A stretch of DNA of 64,000 nt from NCBI RefSeq assembly GCF_004362825.1, contig NZ_SNXZ01000002.1:987365-1051364 (forward strand), read 5' to 3'. This document shows positions 11,021 to 20,723 of the stretch, in pieces; the first letter of the stretch is position 1; the number at the start of each line of letters is the position of its first letter. The stretch is from Labedaea rhizosphaerae (GTDB lineage: Bacteria; Actinomycetota; Actinomycetes; Mycobacteriales; Pseudonocardiaceae). The notes beneath the pieces were generated by a model. It had not been told where the DNA came from. It searched no databases and saw only the letters and a program-made list of their open reading frames with translations. The translations under genes were made by a program, and so were the position numbers.

Positions 11021-11821
11021 TTACTCCACCGGCGGGAGGTCCAGTTCCGTGTGGCGGGTGGCGAGGGTGAGGGCCAGTTCGGCCAGTTTGACGTTGAGGT
11101 CCTGCGACATCCGGCGCAGCAGGTCGAACGCCTGGTCGCCGGTGATGCCGCGGCGGTCCATCAGGATGCCCTTGGCCTGGCCGATCACGTCACGCGAGTC
11201 GATGGCCTTGCGCAGTTGCTCGGCCTGCAGTTCGGCGTACTCGACGGCCTGGGTGTGCGCCAGCGCGAGCGATGCGTGCGTGGCGAGCAGCAATGCGGTG
11301 GTGTGGTCGGCCCGGTCGAGGCCGTGTGCCTTCCAGGAGTAGACGTTCAGCGCGCCGGTGGATCTAGGAGGGCGGGCGCTGGGCAACAGCGTGGTGGCCA
11401 GGACCGAGCCGACGCCGGCGCTCAGGGCGATCGGGCCCCACTTCGGCCACTTGCCGTCGTCGGCCAGATCCGCGCTGTAGGCGAGCGCGGGGCCGGTGGG
11501 TTCCGCGCAGGCCACGCACGGTCCCTCTTGCGCCTCATACTGCACGAGGTCGAGTTCGACCGCGACCTGGTGGGTCGCGACGGGCGTGTGGAACGTGCCG
11601 TCCGGTGAGCGCAGGGTCACGCTGACGAAATCGGCGCCCGGCAACACGGCCACGGCGGCCTGAGCCACCTGCTCGAGCGCGCCCGCCACGGTGGGCGCCG
11701 ACAGCAACGCCCTGGTCAGCTCGGCGAACTGGCCCGCCAGCGGACCGGTGTCCACGCTGTGGTGAGCCAGGAACTCCGCGCGCTCCAGTTCCCACTCCCG
11801 TTCGTCGAACTCGGTGGTCAT
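11021..11821 (-). CDS. GAF-ANTAR domain regulator
   Basis: This 266-aa RNA-binding antiterminator regulator has an N-terminal GAF sensor domain (about 35-190, with VLPGADFVSVTLRS and AQEGPCVACAE) and a C-terminal ANTAR domain (about 203-255: DVIGQAKGILMDRRGITGDQ, then AFDLLRRMSQDLNVKLAEL). ANTAR domains bind paired hexaloop hairpins in nascent RNA and prevent termination. The GAF ligand is unknown. The start is ATG 11821. The 170 bp between this gene's stop and the nitrilase-like start contain no recognisable gene. Confidence 0.93.
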   Translation of the reverse strand: MTTEFDEREWELERAEFLAHHSVDTGPLAGQFAELTRALLSAPTVAGALEQVAQAAVAVLPGADFVSVTLRSPDGTFHTPVATHQVAVELDLVQYEAQEGPCVACAEPTGPALAYSADLADDGKWPKWGPIALSAGVGSVLATTLLPSARPPRSTGALNVYSWKAHGLDRADHTTALLLATHASLALAHTQAVEYAELQAEQLRKAIDSRDVIGQAKGILMDRRGITGDQAFDLLRRMSQDLNVKLAELALTLATRHTELDLPPVE

Positions 11822-11987
11822 GGTCGTCCTCTCACCTGCACCGATGGTCCCCAGATGAAGTTGCAGCTTCCCCCGAAAGGGTTACGCTAATTCCCACGGT
11901 TGAGCAGCGAGCCGTTCCCCCGGGCGGGTGCCCGCGTCGACCGACTCGACCATCGGCCCCTGCCCCGAATCGCCGGGAGCCGCCCGC

Positions 11988-12395
11988 ATGACAGCGATAA
12001 GACCACACTTCGCCACCGCATTGAACGGTGACAGCACCGCTTTGCGTGCCTTGACACGTTACGTCCACCGAGTCGGCGAGGGCCTCGGCGTCGGGCCCGA
12101 GTCCACTTGGTGCGAACTGGGCGACGAACCGACCGCCTACGTGGCGCTCGAACAACACCGCGGGCGCAACGACATGGCGCTCGTGTGGGACGTACGGCAC
12201 GGCTGGGCCGCCGTCGTGGAGACGCACTCCGGCGAGGACATGCTGGTGCTCGCCTACTTCGGCCCCGACCCGCTGCCGGTGTCCGCGGACGTCGTCGCGT
12301 TCACCAAGCGGGTGCTCGCCGGCGAGCCCGCCGGTCAGCTGGACCCGCCCGTGTGCGCGCCCGCCGACTTCGGCCGGCTGAGACAGTTCATCTGA
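11988..12395 (+). CDS. DUF6292-like family protein
   Basis: This 135-aa protein matches the actinobacterial DUF6292 pattern as I recall it: a helical opening (LRALTRYVHRVGEGLGV), then TWCELGDEPTAYVALE, then MALVWDVRHGWAAVVETHSG. The function is unknown. Such proteins are frequent in Pseudonocardiaceae and Streptomyces, often next to regulatory genes. ATG 11988 is preceded by CCGGGAG. The coding region ends five bases before the convergent selD stop. Confidence 0.75.
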   Translation: MTAIRPHFATALNGDSTALRALTRYVHRVGEGLGVGPESTWCELGDEPTAYVALEQHRGRNDMALVWDVRHGWAAVVETHSGEDMLVLAYFGPDPLPVSADVVAFTKRVLAGEPAGQLDPPVCAPADFGRLRQFI

Positions 12396-12399
12396 CCAC

Positions 12400-13392
12400 T
12401 CATCTGACGACGACCGCGTGCTCGCCGCGCGGGACCAGCTCGCCGATCACCGGCGCGCCCGGGATCTCCCCGGCCAGCAGCAGCCCGCCCGAGGTTTGCG
12501 CGTCGGCGAGCAGCAGCGCCTCGAGTTCGTCCACCCGGGACAGGTCGGTGTACGGACGCACCCAGTCGAGGTTGCGGCGGGTGCCGCCACTGACGAACCC
12601 GTCCGCCGCGGCCGCGCGCGCCCCGGCCAGGTACGGCACGGCGGCCGCGTCGAGCACGGCGGTGACGCCGCTGGCGCGGGCCATCTTGTAGACGTGACCG
12701 AGCAACCCGAAGCCCGTCACGTCCGTGGCGGCCCGGATGCCCGCGGCGAGTGCCGCTTGGGCGGCGTCCCGGTTCAACGCGGCCATGGTCGCCACCGCCT
12801 CGGCGAAGATCTCACCGGTGGCCTTGTGCCGGTTGTTGAGCACGCCCACACCCAGCGGTTTGGTCAACGACAACGGCAGGCCGGGGCGCGCGGCGTCGTT
12901 GCGCAGCAACCGGTCCGGGTCGGCGGTGCCGGTGACGGCCATGCCGTACTTGGGTTCCGGGTCGTCGATCGAGTGCCCGCCCGCGACGTGGCACTGCGCC
13001 TGCGTGGCGACGTCGAGCCCGCCCCGCAGTACCTCGGTCATCAATTCGAGCGGCAGCACGTCCCGCGGCCACGCGAGCAGGTTCAGCGCGACCAGCGGGC
13101 TGCCGCCCATGGCGTAGACGTCGGAGAGGGCGTTGGCCGCCGCGATCCGGCCCCAGTCGTACGGGTCGTCGACCACCGGCGTGAAGAAGTCCGTGGTCGC
13201 GACGATGGCCAGACCCGGCCGCAGCGAGACGACGGCCGCGTCGTCGCCGTCGTCGAGGCCGACCAGCAGGTCCCCGCGGCCGGTCGCGGGAACGAGACCG
13301 GCGACCGCCTGCTCCAGTTCGCCGGGCGGGATCTTGCACGCGCAGCCACCGCCGTGGGCGTACTGGGTGAGCCGGATCGCGGTCGTCGTCAT
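12400..13392 (-). CDS. selD: selenide, water dikinase
   Basis: SelD makes selenophosphate from selenide and ATP, the selenium donor for Sec-tRNA synthesis. The 330-aa protein has the glycine-rich N-terminus YAHGGGCACKIPPGEL. Cys 17 and Lys 20 match the positions of the essential residues in the E. coli enzyme. It is a Cys form, not a Sec form. The metal-binding acidic residues follow in GLDDGDDAAV. It starts at ATG 13392 and diverges from selC, selA and selB. The first half of the locus's pathway is therefore complete. Confidence 0.96.
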   Translation of the reverse strand: MTTTAIRLTQYAHGGGCACKIPPGELEQAVAGLVPATGRGDLLVGLDDGDDAAVVSLRPGLAIVATTDFFTPVVDDPYDWGRIAAANALSDVYAMGGSPLVALNLLAWPRDVLPLELMTEVLRGGLDVATQAQCHVAGGHSIDDPEPKYGMAVTGTADPDRLLRNDAARPGLPLSLTKPLGVGVLNNRHKATGEIFAEAVATMAALNRDAAQAALAAGIRAATDVTGFGLLGHVYKMARASGVTAVLDAAAVPYLAGARAAAADGFVSGGTRRNLDWVRPYTDLSRVDELEALLLADAQTSGGLLLAGEIPGAPVIGELVPRGEHAVVVR

Positions 13393-13445
13393 GCCCCAAT
13401 GCTGCCCCGCGCCGAGTCTGTTGGCACTATTGGCCCATGTCGCGG

Positions 13446-13540
13446 GGAGGCGTATCCGGCCTGGTGACCGGCGCGGTCTTCAAAACCGTTGAGCGGCAGC
13501 AGCTGTCGCTGGCGGGTTCGATTCCCGTCCGCCTCCGCCA
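13446..13540 (+). tRNA. selC: tRNA-Sec (anticodon UCA)
   Basis: This is a 95-nt tRNA with the selenocysteine architecture. The acceptor starts GGAGGCG and pairs with CGCCTCC near the 3' end, followed by a discriminator G and an encoded CCA. The anticodon stem-loop is GGTCTTCAAAACC with TCA as anticodon, which reads UGA. A long variable arm (GAGCGGCAGCAGCTGTCGCT) and a T loop TTCGATT are present. It lies 12 bases upstream of selA and 53 bases from the divergent selD start. Confidence 0.96.
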
Positions 13541-13552
13541 CGGTGGACGGTC

Positions 13553-14839
13553 GTGACCGACGCCAGGCGTGCGGTGCCCGGCACCGACAAGGTGCTCGCC
13601 GACCCCCGCCTCGCGCCCTACCTGGAGACACGCGGCCGTGACGCGGTGAAACGGGCCATCCACGCCGCGCAAGGCCGCGCCCGCACCGGGGTGCTCGCAC
13701 CCGATGACGTGGTGACCGCCGTGCTCGACGACCTGGCCCAGCCGACCGGCGCCCGCCCGGTGATCAACGCGACCGGCGTCCTCGTGCACACGAACCTCGG
13801 CCGTGCGCCGTTGTCCGCCGCGGCCGTCACGGCGATCCAGGACGCGGCCGGAACCACCGACGTCGAGTTAGACCTGGCCACCGGCAAACGGGCCCGGCGC
13901 GGACGCGACACCGTGGCCGCGCTGGCCGACGCGGTGCCCGACGCCGGCGGCGTGCACGTGGTCAACAACAACGCCGCCGCGCTCCTGCTGACCGCGCTGA
14001 CTTTGGCGCCAGGCAAGGAAATCGTGCTGAGCCGGGGCGAACTGGTGGAGATCGGCGACGGGTTCCGCATCCCGGACCTCCTCACCTCCGCCGGGGCCCG
14101 GTTGCGCGAAGTCGGCACCACGAACCGCACCACGGTGGCCGACTACGCCGGGGCCATCGGCCCGGACACGGGGTTCGTGCTCAAGATCCACCCGTCGAAC
14201 TTCCTGGTCACCGGCTTCACCGCGAGCGTGCCGACCAGCGAACTGGCCGAGCTGGGCGTGCCCCTGGTGGTGGACATCGGCTCCGGGCTGCTGCGCCCGC
14301 ACCCGCTGCTGCCCGACGAACCCGACGCGGCGACGGCCCTGCGCGACGGCGCCACGCTGGTCACGGCCAGCGGCGACAAGCTGCTCGGCGGGCCCCAGGC
14401 CGGACTGCTGCTCGGCGACGCGGACCTCGTGGAGCGGCTGCGGCGACACCCGGCCGCGCGGGCCATGCGGGTGGACAAGCTGACGCTGGCCGCCCTGGAG
14501 GCGACGTTGCGTGGCCCCGAACCGCCGGTGCTCGCCGCCTTGAACGCCGAACTCCCGGCCCTCGAACAGCGCGCGCAGGCGTTGATGGACCGGTTGTGGG
14601 AGCACGGGGTGCCGGCCGCGGTCGTGCCGTCCCGTGCCGCCGTCGGCGGTGGCGGCGCGCCGGGCGTGACGTTGCCGAGCGTCGCCATCGCGGTGCCCGC
14701 GCACTACGCGCCACTGCTGCGCATGGGCGCGATTCCCGTGGTGGGCCGGGTCGAACAGGGCCGATGCCTGCTCGACCTGCGCACGATCCGGTCCGAGCAG
14801 GAGGACGCGCTCGTCGCCGCGGTAGCCGCATGCGCGTGA
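13553..14839 (+). CDS. selA: L-seryl-tRNA(Sec) selenium transferase
   Basis: SelA converts Ser-tRNA-Sec to Sec-tRNA-Sec with selenophosphate, using PLP. The 428-aa length is close to that of characterised bacterial SelA. The N-terminal tRNA-binding part is followed by INATGVLVHTNLGRAPL. The PLP Lys is expected at 276 in VTASGDKLLGGPQAG. The GTG start at 13553 follows the tRNA gene directly, with only a weak ribosome site. Its end overlaps selB by ten bases, so the two are translationally coupled. Confidence 0.96.
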   Translation: MTDARRAVPGTDKVLADPRLAPYLETRGRDAVKRAIHAAQGRARTGVLAPDDVVTAVLDDLAQPTGARPVINATGVLVHTNLGRAPLSAAAVTAIQDAAGTTDVELDLATGKRARRGRDTVAALADAVPDAGGVHVVNNNAAALLLTALTLAPGKEIVLSRGELVEIGDGFRIPDLLTSAGARLREVGTTNRTTVADYAGAIGPDTGFVLKIHPSNFLVTGFTASVPTSELAELGVPLVVDIGSGLLRPHPLLPDEPDAATALRDGATLVTASGDKLLGGPQAGLLLGDADLVERLRRHPAARAMRVDKLTLAALEATLRGPEPPVLAALNAELPALEQRAQALMDRLWEHGVPAAVVPSRAAVGGGGAPGVTLPSVAIAVPAHYAPLLRMGAIPVVGRVEQGRCLLDLRTIRSEQEDALVAAVAACA

Positions 14840-16572
14840 TCGCCACGGCGGGCCACGTCGACCACGGCAAGTCCACGCTGGTGCGGGCGCTCACCGGGAT
14901 GGAACCCGACCGGTGGGCCGAGGAGCGGCGCCGCGGCCTGACCATCGGGCTCGGTTACGTGTGGACCGACCTCGACGGCGAGCGGGTCGCGTTCGTGGAC
15001 GTGCCCGGGCACGAGCGGTTCGTGCCCACCATGCTCGCCGGGGTCGGGCCGGTGCCCGCGGTGCTGTTCGTGGTCGCCGCGGACGGCGGGTGGATGCCGC
15101 AGACCAGCGAGCACCTCGCCGTGCTGGACGCGTTCGGCGTGCGGCACGGGCTGCTCGCGATCACCCGCGCCGACCTCGCCGACCCCGAGCCGGCCCGCGC
15201 GGATGCCTTGGAACGCATCGCCGCGACGAGCCTCGGCACCGTCGAGTCGGTGGCGGTCAGCGCGGTCACCGGCGCCGGCCTGGCCGAGCTGCGCGCGGCG
15301 TTGCGGCGGCTCACCCTGCCCGACGCCGACCCGGACGCCGACGTGCGGCTGTGGGTGGACCGCGTGTTCAGCGTGTCCGGGGCGGGCACGGTCGTCACGG
15401 GGACACTCGCCGCCGGGTCGATCGCCGTGGGCGACAAGTTCGCGCTGCCCGCCGGGCACACGGCGATCGCACGGTCAGTGCAGTCGCTGGGCGAACCGGT
15501 CGAAGCGGCGGCCGCGGTCGCGCGCGTCGCGGTGAACCTGCGCGGCGTCGAGGCCGGGCAGCTCGCCCGGGGCAGCGCACTGCTCACGCCGGGCGCGTGG
15601 GACCACACGGACACGATCGACGTCCGGCTGACCAAGCCGGCCCGGCTGCCGTCGGAACTGGTACTGCACATCGGCTCGGCCGCCGTCCCAGTGCGAGTGC
15701 GGGCGCTGGATCCCCGCGCGGCGCGGCTTCAGTTGCGGTCGCCGTTGCCGCTGCGGATCGGCGATCGCGTGGTGTTGCGTGATCCCGGACAGCACGCGAT
15801 CGCGGCCGGGGCGGACGTCCTGGACCTCGATCCCCCGCCGTTGCGGCGTTCCGGGGCCGCCGCCCGCCGCGCGGCCGCACTCGCCGACGTCACCGATCCG
15901 GCCCGGTTCTTGGTGGCGCAGCACGGTTTCCGGCACGCGGATCAGCTCCGCCGGGCCGGGCTCACCCCGCCCTCCGAGCCCTTCGTGGGCGACTGGCACG
16001 TCGATCCGGACGCCCTGCGCGACCGGATCGAGAGGGCGGCCCCTGCGTTGGACGCCTGGCTCTCCGAACACCCGCTGCGGCCCGGCATGCCGCTCGAAAC
16101 CCTGGCCGGCCGGCTCGACCTGCCCGACGTCGCGCTGGCCGCGCCGATCGTCGAACGAGCGGGCCTGGCCGTCTCGGGTGGACTCGTGCGCAAGGAACCG
16201 GATCGCGCGCTGCCCGCCGCCCTGACCCGCGCGATCGACCAGGTCCGCGCCCAGCTGGCCGACGACCCGTTCGCCGCGCCGGACGTCGAGCGGCTGCGCG
16301 AGCTGGGCCTCGGCGTGGCCGAACTGGCGGCCGCCGAGCGAGCGGGTTTTGTGACGCGGGTCACTGACACCGTGGTGCTCCTGCCGGACGCCCCGGACCG
16401 CGCCATGGCGGTGTTGCAAGCCCTGGACCAGCCCTTCTCGGTCAGCGCGGCCCGCATGGCGCTGGGCACCAGCAGACGGGTCGCGGTGCCGCTCCTGGAG
16501 CTGCTTGACCGAATTGGCCGGACCCGTCGCGACGCGCTGGGCAACCGGACCTGCGTGATTGCCCCGGAGTGA
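14830..16572 (+). CDS. selB: selenocysteine-specific elongation factor
   Basis: SelB is the EF-Tu-like GTPase that delivers Sec-tRNA to UGA codons and binds the SECIS hairpin. The 580-aa protein begins MRVIATAGHVDHGKSTLVRA (G1), has DVPGHERFVPTML as G3 and AITRADL as the G4 equivalent. It then has EF-Tu-like domains 2-3 and a C-terminal region of winged helices (about 400-580) that in the family binds mRNA. The start is ATG 14830, within the last codons of selA; an open frame further upstream is an overlap artefact. It lies 15 bases before the formate dehydrogenase gene. Confidence 0.96.
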   Translation: MRVIATAGHVDHGKSTLVRALTGMEPDRWAEERRRGLTIGLGYVWTDLDGERVAFVDVPGHERFVPTMLAGVGPVPAVLFVVAADGGWMPQTSEHLAVLDAFGVRHGLLAITRADLADPEPARADALERIAATSLGTVESVAVSAVTGAGLAELRAALRRLTLPDADPDADVRLWVDRVFSVSGAGTVVTGTLAAGSIAVGDKFALPAGHTAIARSVQSLGEPVEAAAAVARVAVNLRGVEAGQLARGSALLTPGAWDHTDTIDVRLTKPARLPSELVLHIGSAAVPVRVRALDPRAARLQLRSPLPLRIGDRVVLRDPGQHAIAAGADVLDLDPPPLRRSGAAARRAAALADVTDPARFLVAQHGFRHADQLRRAGLTPPSEPFVGDWHVDPDALRDRIERAAPALDAWLSEHPLRPGMPLETLAGRLDLPDVALAAPIVERAGLAVSGGLVRKEPDRALPAALTRAIDQVRAQLADDPFAAPDVERLRELGLGVAELAAAERAGFVTRVTDTVVLLPDAPDRAMAVLQALDQPFSVSAARMALGTSRRVAVPLLELLDRIGRTRRDALGNRTCVIAPE

Positions 16573-16587
16573 CTAAATTCCTCAATC

Positions 16588-19500
16588 GTGGGTGCGCGCC
16601 AGTGGTTTCTCGGCTGGCCGGTGGTCCGTCAGGCCACCGGTCCCGACAAGCTGGGACGCGGCGCCGCGGTGCAGTCGCAGCGCTCCGCCGCGCTGACCCC
16701 GCGCACCAGCACCGCCGACAAGGTCGTCAAGTCCGTCTGCCCGTACTGCGCGGTCGGCTGCGGACAGCAGGTGTTCGTCAAGGACGGCGAAGTCACCCAG
16801 ATCGAGGGCGACCCGAACTCGCCGATCTCGCGTGGTCGCCTGTGCCCCAAGGGTTCGGCGAGCAAGCAGCTGGTCACCAGCCCGTCGCGGATCAGCGAGG
16901 TCCTCTACCGGCGCCCGCACGGCACCGACTGGGAGCGCCTGCCGCTCGACAAGGCCATGGACATGATCGCCGACCGGGTCATCAAGACCCGGCGTGAGGT
17001 CTGGCAGGACACCAACGACGACGGCTGCACGCTGCGCCGCACCATGGGCATCGCGAGCCTCGGCGGCGCGACGCTGGACAACGAAGAGAACTACCTGATG
17101 AAGAAGCTCTACACCGCGCTCGGTGCGGTGCAGATCGAGAACCAGGCCCGTATTTGACACTCCGCTACGGTGCCCGGTCTGGGTACTTCCTTCGGTCGCG
17201 GCGGCGCCACGACGTTCCAGCAGGACCTGCAGAACGCTGACTGTATCGTCATCCAGGGCTCGAACATGGCCGAGTGCCACCCCGTTGGGTTCCAGTGGGT
17301 GATGGAGGCCAAGCGGCGCGGCGCGAAGATCATCCACGTGGACCCGCGGTTCACCCGCACCAGCGCGGTGGCCGACGTGCACGTGCCCCTGCGCGCGGGC
17401 AGCGACATCGTGTTCCTGGGCGCCCTGGTCAACCACGTGCTGCAGAACGAACTCGACTTCCGCGAGTACGTGGTCGCCTACACCAACGCCTCGGCGATCC
17501 TGCGCGACGACTACGCCGACCCCGAGGACCTCGACGGCCTGTTCTCCGGCTTCGACAAGGACAACCGGACCTACGACCACACGACGTGGGCCTACGAGGA
17601 CGCCGAGGCGGCGGCCGCGGCGGGTGACCGCCAGGACCACCCCGGCGATGATCACCCTGGCGATCACGGCGGCGAGCAGCACGGCGAGACGGCACGGTCG
17701 GAGTCCTACGGCAGCGGCGGCGCCACCATGCGGGCCAAGCCGCACCACGACCCGACGCTGCAGCACCCGCGTTGCGTCTACCAGGTGCTCAAGCGCCACT
17801 TCGCCCGCTACACGCCGGAACTGGTCCAGGACGTGTGCGGGGTGCCGCCGGAGCTCTTCGCCGAGGTCGCCGACGCGGTCACGCGGAACTCGGGCCGCGA
17901 GCGCACGACCGCGTTCTGCTACGCGGTCGGTTGGACCCAGCACACCGTGGGCGCGCAGTACATCCGCACCGCGTCGATCCTGCAGTCGTTGCTGGGCAAC
18001 ATCGGCCGCCCCGGCGGCGGCATCCTGGCCCTGCGCGGGCACGCCAGCATCCAGGGGTCGACCGACATCCCGACGTTGTTCAACATCCTGCCCGGCTACA
18101 TCCCGATGCCCCACGCCGAGAAGCACCTCGACCTGGACCGGTTCGTGGCCGAGGACTCGGGCAAGACCGGGTTCTGGGGCAACATGCGCGCCTACACGGT
18201 CAGCCTGCTCAAGGCGTACTGGGGCGAGCACGCCACGGCGACGAACGACTACTGCTTCGACTACCTGCCGCGGATCACCGGCAACCACGGCACCTACGAC
18301 ACCGTGATGCGCCAGATCAAGGGCGAGTGCAAGGGCTACTTCGTCGTCGGGGAGAACCCGGCGGTCGGCTCGGCCAACGCGAAGATGCAGCGCCTGGGCA
18401 TGGCCAACCTGGACTGGCTGGTGGTGCGCGACTTCCAGCTGATCGAGAGCGCCACGTTCTGGAAGGACGGGCCGGAGATCGAGACCGGCGAGCTGACCAC
18501 CGAGGAGATCGCCACCGAGGTCTTCTTCCTGCCGGCCGCCGCGCACACCGAGAAGGACGGCAGCTTCACCAACACCCAGCGGCTGCTGCAGTGGCACCAC
18601 AAGGCGGTCGAGCCGCCCGGCGAGGCCCGCAGCGAGCTGTGGTTCTACTACCACCTCGGCAAGATCATCCGGGAGAAGCTCGCGGGCAGCACGGACGTGC
18701 GCGACCGGCCGCTGCTGGACCTGGCGTGGGACTACGGCGAGGAGGGCCCGCTGGCCGAGCCGTCGGCCGACCTGGTGCTCGCCGAGATCAACGGCTCGGG
18801 ACCGGACGGCCCGCTCTCGTCGTACACCGAGCTCAAGGACGACGGCTCGACCAGCAGCGGCTGCTGGATCTACTGCGGAGTGCGGGCCGAAGGCGTGAAC
18901 CAGGCGGCCCGGCGCAAGCCCGGCAAGGAGCAGACGTGGGTGGCCCCGGAGTGGGGCTGGGCGTGGCCGGCCAACCGACGGATCCTCTACAACCGGGCGT
19001 CCGCCGACCCCGACGGCAACCCGTGGAGCGAGCGCAAGCGCTACGTGTGGTGGGACGCCGAGGAAGAGAAGTGGACGGGCGCCGACGTGCCCGACTTCGA
19101 GCCCACCAAGCGACCGGACTACGAGCCGCCGGTGGACGCGAGGGCGCAGGACGGGATCGGCGGCGCCGAGCCGTTCATCATGCAGACCGACGGCCGCGCC
19201 TGGCTCTTCGCGCCCGCCGGCCTGGCCGACGGGCCGATGCCGACGCACTACGAGCCGTTCGAGTCCCCTGTGGACAACGCGCTGTACGGCCAGCGGGAGA
19301 ACCCGACGCGTGAGGCGTACGACCGGCCCGACAACCGCTACAACCCCGCGGGCAGCGACGTCTTCCCGTTCGTGTTCACCACCTACCGGCTGACCGAGCA
19401 CCACACCGCGGGCGGGATGAGCCGCACGCTGCCCTACCTGTCGGAGTTGCAGCCGGAGTTCTTCTGCGAGGTCTCCCCCGCCCTCGCCGAGCAGCGCGGG

Positions 19501-19830
19501 CTCGAGCACATGGGCTGGGCGACGATCGTGTCCGCGCGCACCGCGATCGAGGCGCGTGTGCTGGTGACCGAGCGCATGAAGCCGCTGCGGGTGCGGGGGC
19601 GCATCATCCACCAGGTGGGCCTGCCGTACCACTGGGGCCCGAATGGACTGTCCACAGGGGACGCGGCCAACGAGCTGCTGTCCGTGGTGCTCGACCCGAA
19701 CGTGCACATCCAGGAGGCGAAGGCGGCCACCTGCGACATCCGGCCGGGCCGGCGCCCGCGTGGCCCGGGGTTGTTGACGTTCATGGACGACTACCGCAGG
19801 CGCGCCGGTGTCCCCGAGGAAGGACCGTGA
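16588..19830 (+). CDS. fdhA: formate dehydrogenase alpha subunit, selenocysteine-containing (UGA at 17155-17157 read through)
   Basis: This is the molybdenum/tungsten bis-MGD enzyme that oxidises formate to CO2. Read with UGA as Sec the product has 1080 residues. A [4Fe-4S] site is formed by Cys 51, 54, 58 and 86 (CPYCAVGC and GRLCPKG). The active-site Sec is codon 190 in QARI-U-HSATVPGLG, the same context as other Sec formate dehydrogenases. The rest of the molybdopterin domain continues in the same frame to 19830. A His/Asp/Gly-rich insert lies at about 345-385. No twin-arginine signal is visible, so the enzyme probably faces the cytosol. The GTG start at 16588 lacks a clear ribosome site and may be coupled to selB. 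A one- to four-base overlap links it to fdhB. Confidence 0.95.
17155..17190 (+). promoter_or_regulatory. bacterial SECIS element following the fdhA UGA codon
   Basis: The UGA (17155-17157) is followed by a hairpin whose stem pairs 17170-17175 with 17181-17186 and whose loop is GGTCT (17176-17180). The sequence CGGTCT starts 17 nt after the UGA. The E. coli fdhF element, from memory, has AGGUCU at the same distance, with the bulged U and loop G/U contacted by SelB. The hairpin is inside the coding sequence, as expected for bacterial SECIS elements. Confidence 0.9.
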
Positions 19831-20723
19831 TGGGCAACCGGCTTTCCGGACCGCTCGACGACCCGGCGCAGGACGCCGGCTACCCCGGCGGGCACCCGCC
19901 ACGCATGGGGTTCTTCACCGACACCTCGGTGTGCATCGGCTGCAAGGCCTGCGAGGTGGCGTGCAAGGAGTGGAACTCCGTTCCGGAGGACGGGATCGAC
20001 CTGCTCGGCCTGTCCTACGACAACACCGGCGAGTTGTCCGCGAACACGTGGCGGCACGTGGCGTTCGTCGAGCAGAAGGTCTCCGCCCCCGCCGTGGACA
20101 TCGGGATGCCGACGATCGGCGCGCCCAAGCAAACCGACGACCAATCCGGCGACCGCGACGGTGTGCGCTGGCTGATGTCCAGTGACGTGTGCAAGCACTG
20201 CACGCACGCCGCGTGCCTCGACGTCTGTCCCACGGGTTCGTTGTTCCGCACCGAGTTCGGCACCGTCGTGGTGCAGGACGACATCTGCAACGGTTGCGGC
20301 TACTGCGTTCCAGCCTGCCCGTACGGGGTGATCGGCAAGCGCGAAGGCGATGGCCGGGCGTGGAAGTGCACGCTGTGCTACGACCGGATCGGCGACGGGC
20401 TCCAGCCCGCGTGCGCGACCGCGTGCCCGACCGAGTCGATCCAATATGGACCGTTGGACGAGTTGCGGGAACGCGCGGACCGCCGCCTGGAAGAACTGCA
20501 CGAGAAGGGTGTCGAACAGGCGCGGCTGTACGGCCGCGATCCCGACGACGGCGTGGGCGGTGACGGCGCGTTCTTCCTGCTGCTGGACGAGCCGGAGGTG
20601 TACGGCCTGCCGCCGGATCCCGTCGTGACGACGCGCGACCTGCCGGCGATGTGGAAGCGCGCGGCCGTGGCGGCGGCGAGCGTGGCGGCCGGGGTCGCCT
20701 GGGCGTTCCTGGGGCGCTCATGA
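19830..20723 (+). CDS. fdhB: formate dehydrogenase beta subunit, 4Fe-4S ferredoxin type
   Basis: This electron-transfer subunit of about 297 aa carries four cysteine clusters: CIGCKACEVACKEW, CKHCTHAACLDVCPTGS, CNGCGYCVPACPYG and CTLCYDRIGDGLQPACATACP. These would coordinate the chain of [4Fe-4S] centres that takes electrons from FdhA. A C-terminal hydrophobic helix (AAVAAASVAAGVAWAFLG) anchors it to the membrane. ATG 19830 (or GTG 19827) follows AGGAAGG and overlaps the fdhA stop. The gene ends in an ATGA overlap with the next subunit. Confidence 0.93.
   Translation: MGNRLSGPLDDPAQDAGYPGGHPPRMGFFTDTSVCIGCKACEVACKEWNSVPEDGIDLLGLSYDNTGELSANTWRHVAFVEQKVSAPAVDIGMPTIGAPKQTDDQSGDRDGVRWLMSSDVCKHCTHAACLDVCPTGSLFRTEFGTVVVQDDICNGCGYCVPACPYGVIGKREGDGRAWKCTLCYDRIGDGLQPACATACPTESIQYGPLDELRERADRRLEELHEKGVEQARLYGRDPDDGVGGDGAFFLLLDEPEVYGLPPDPVVTTRDLPAMWKRAAVAAASVAAGVAWAFLGRS

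Noticed and set aside
17155-17157. In-frame stop interpreted as a nonsense mutation splitting fdhA into two genes
   Set aside because: The residue context is the Sec site of formate dehydrogenases, a SECIS hairpin follows, and all sel genes are adjacent.
16582-19902. A 1106-codon open frame on the minus strand opposite fdhA
   Set aside because: It results from G+C-rich codon structure of fdhA; its product is compositionally abnormal and matches no family.
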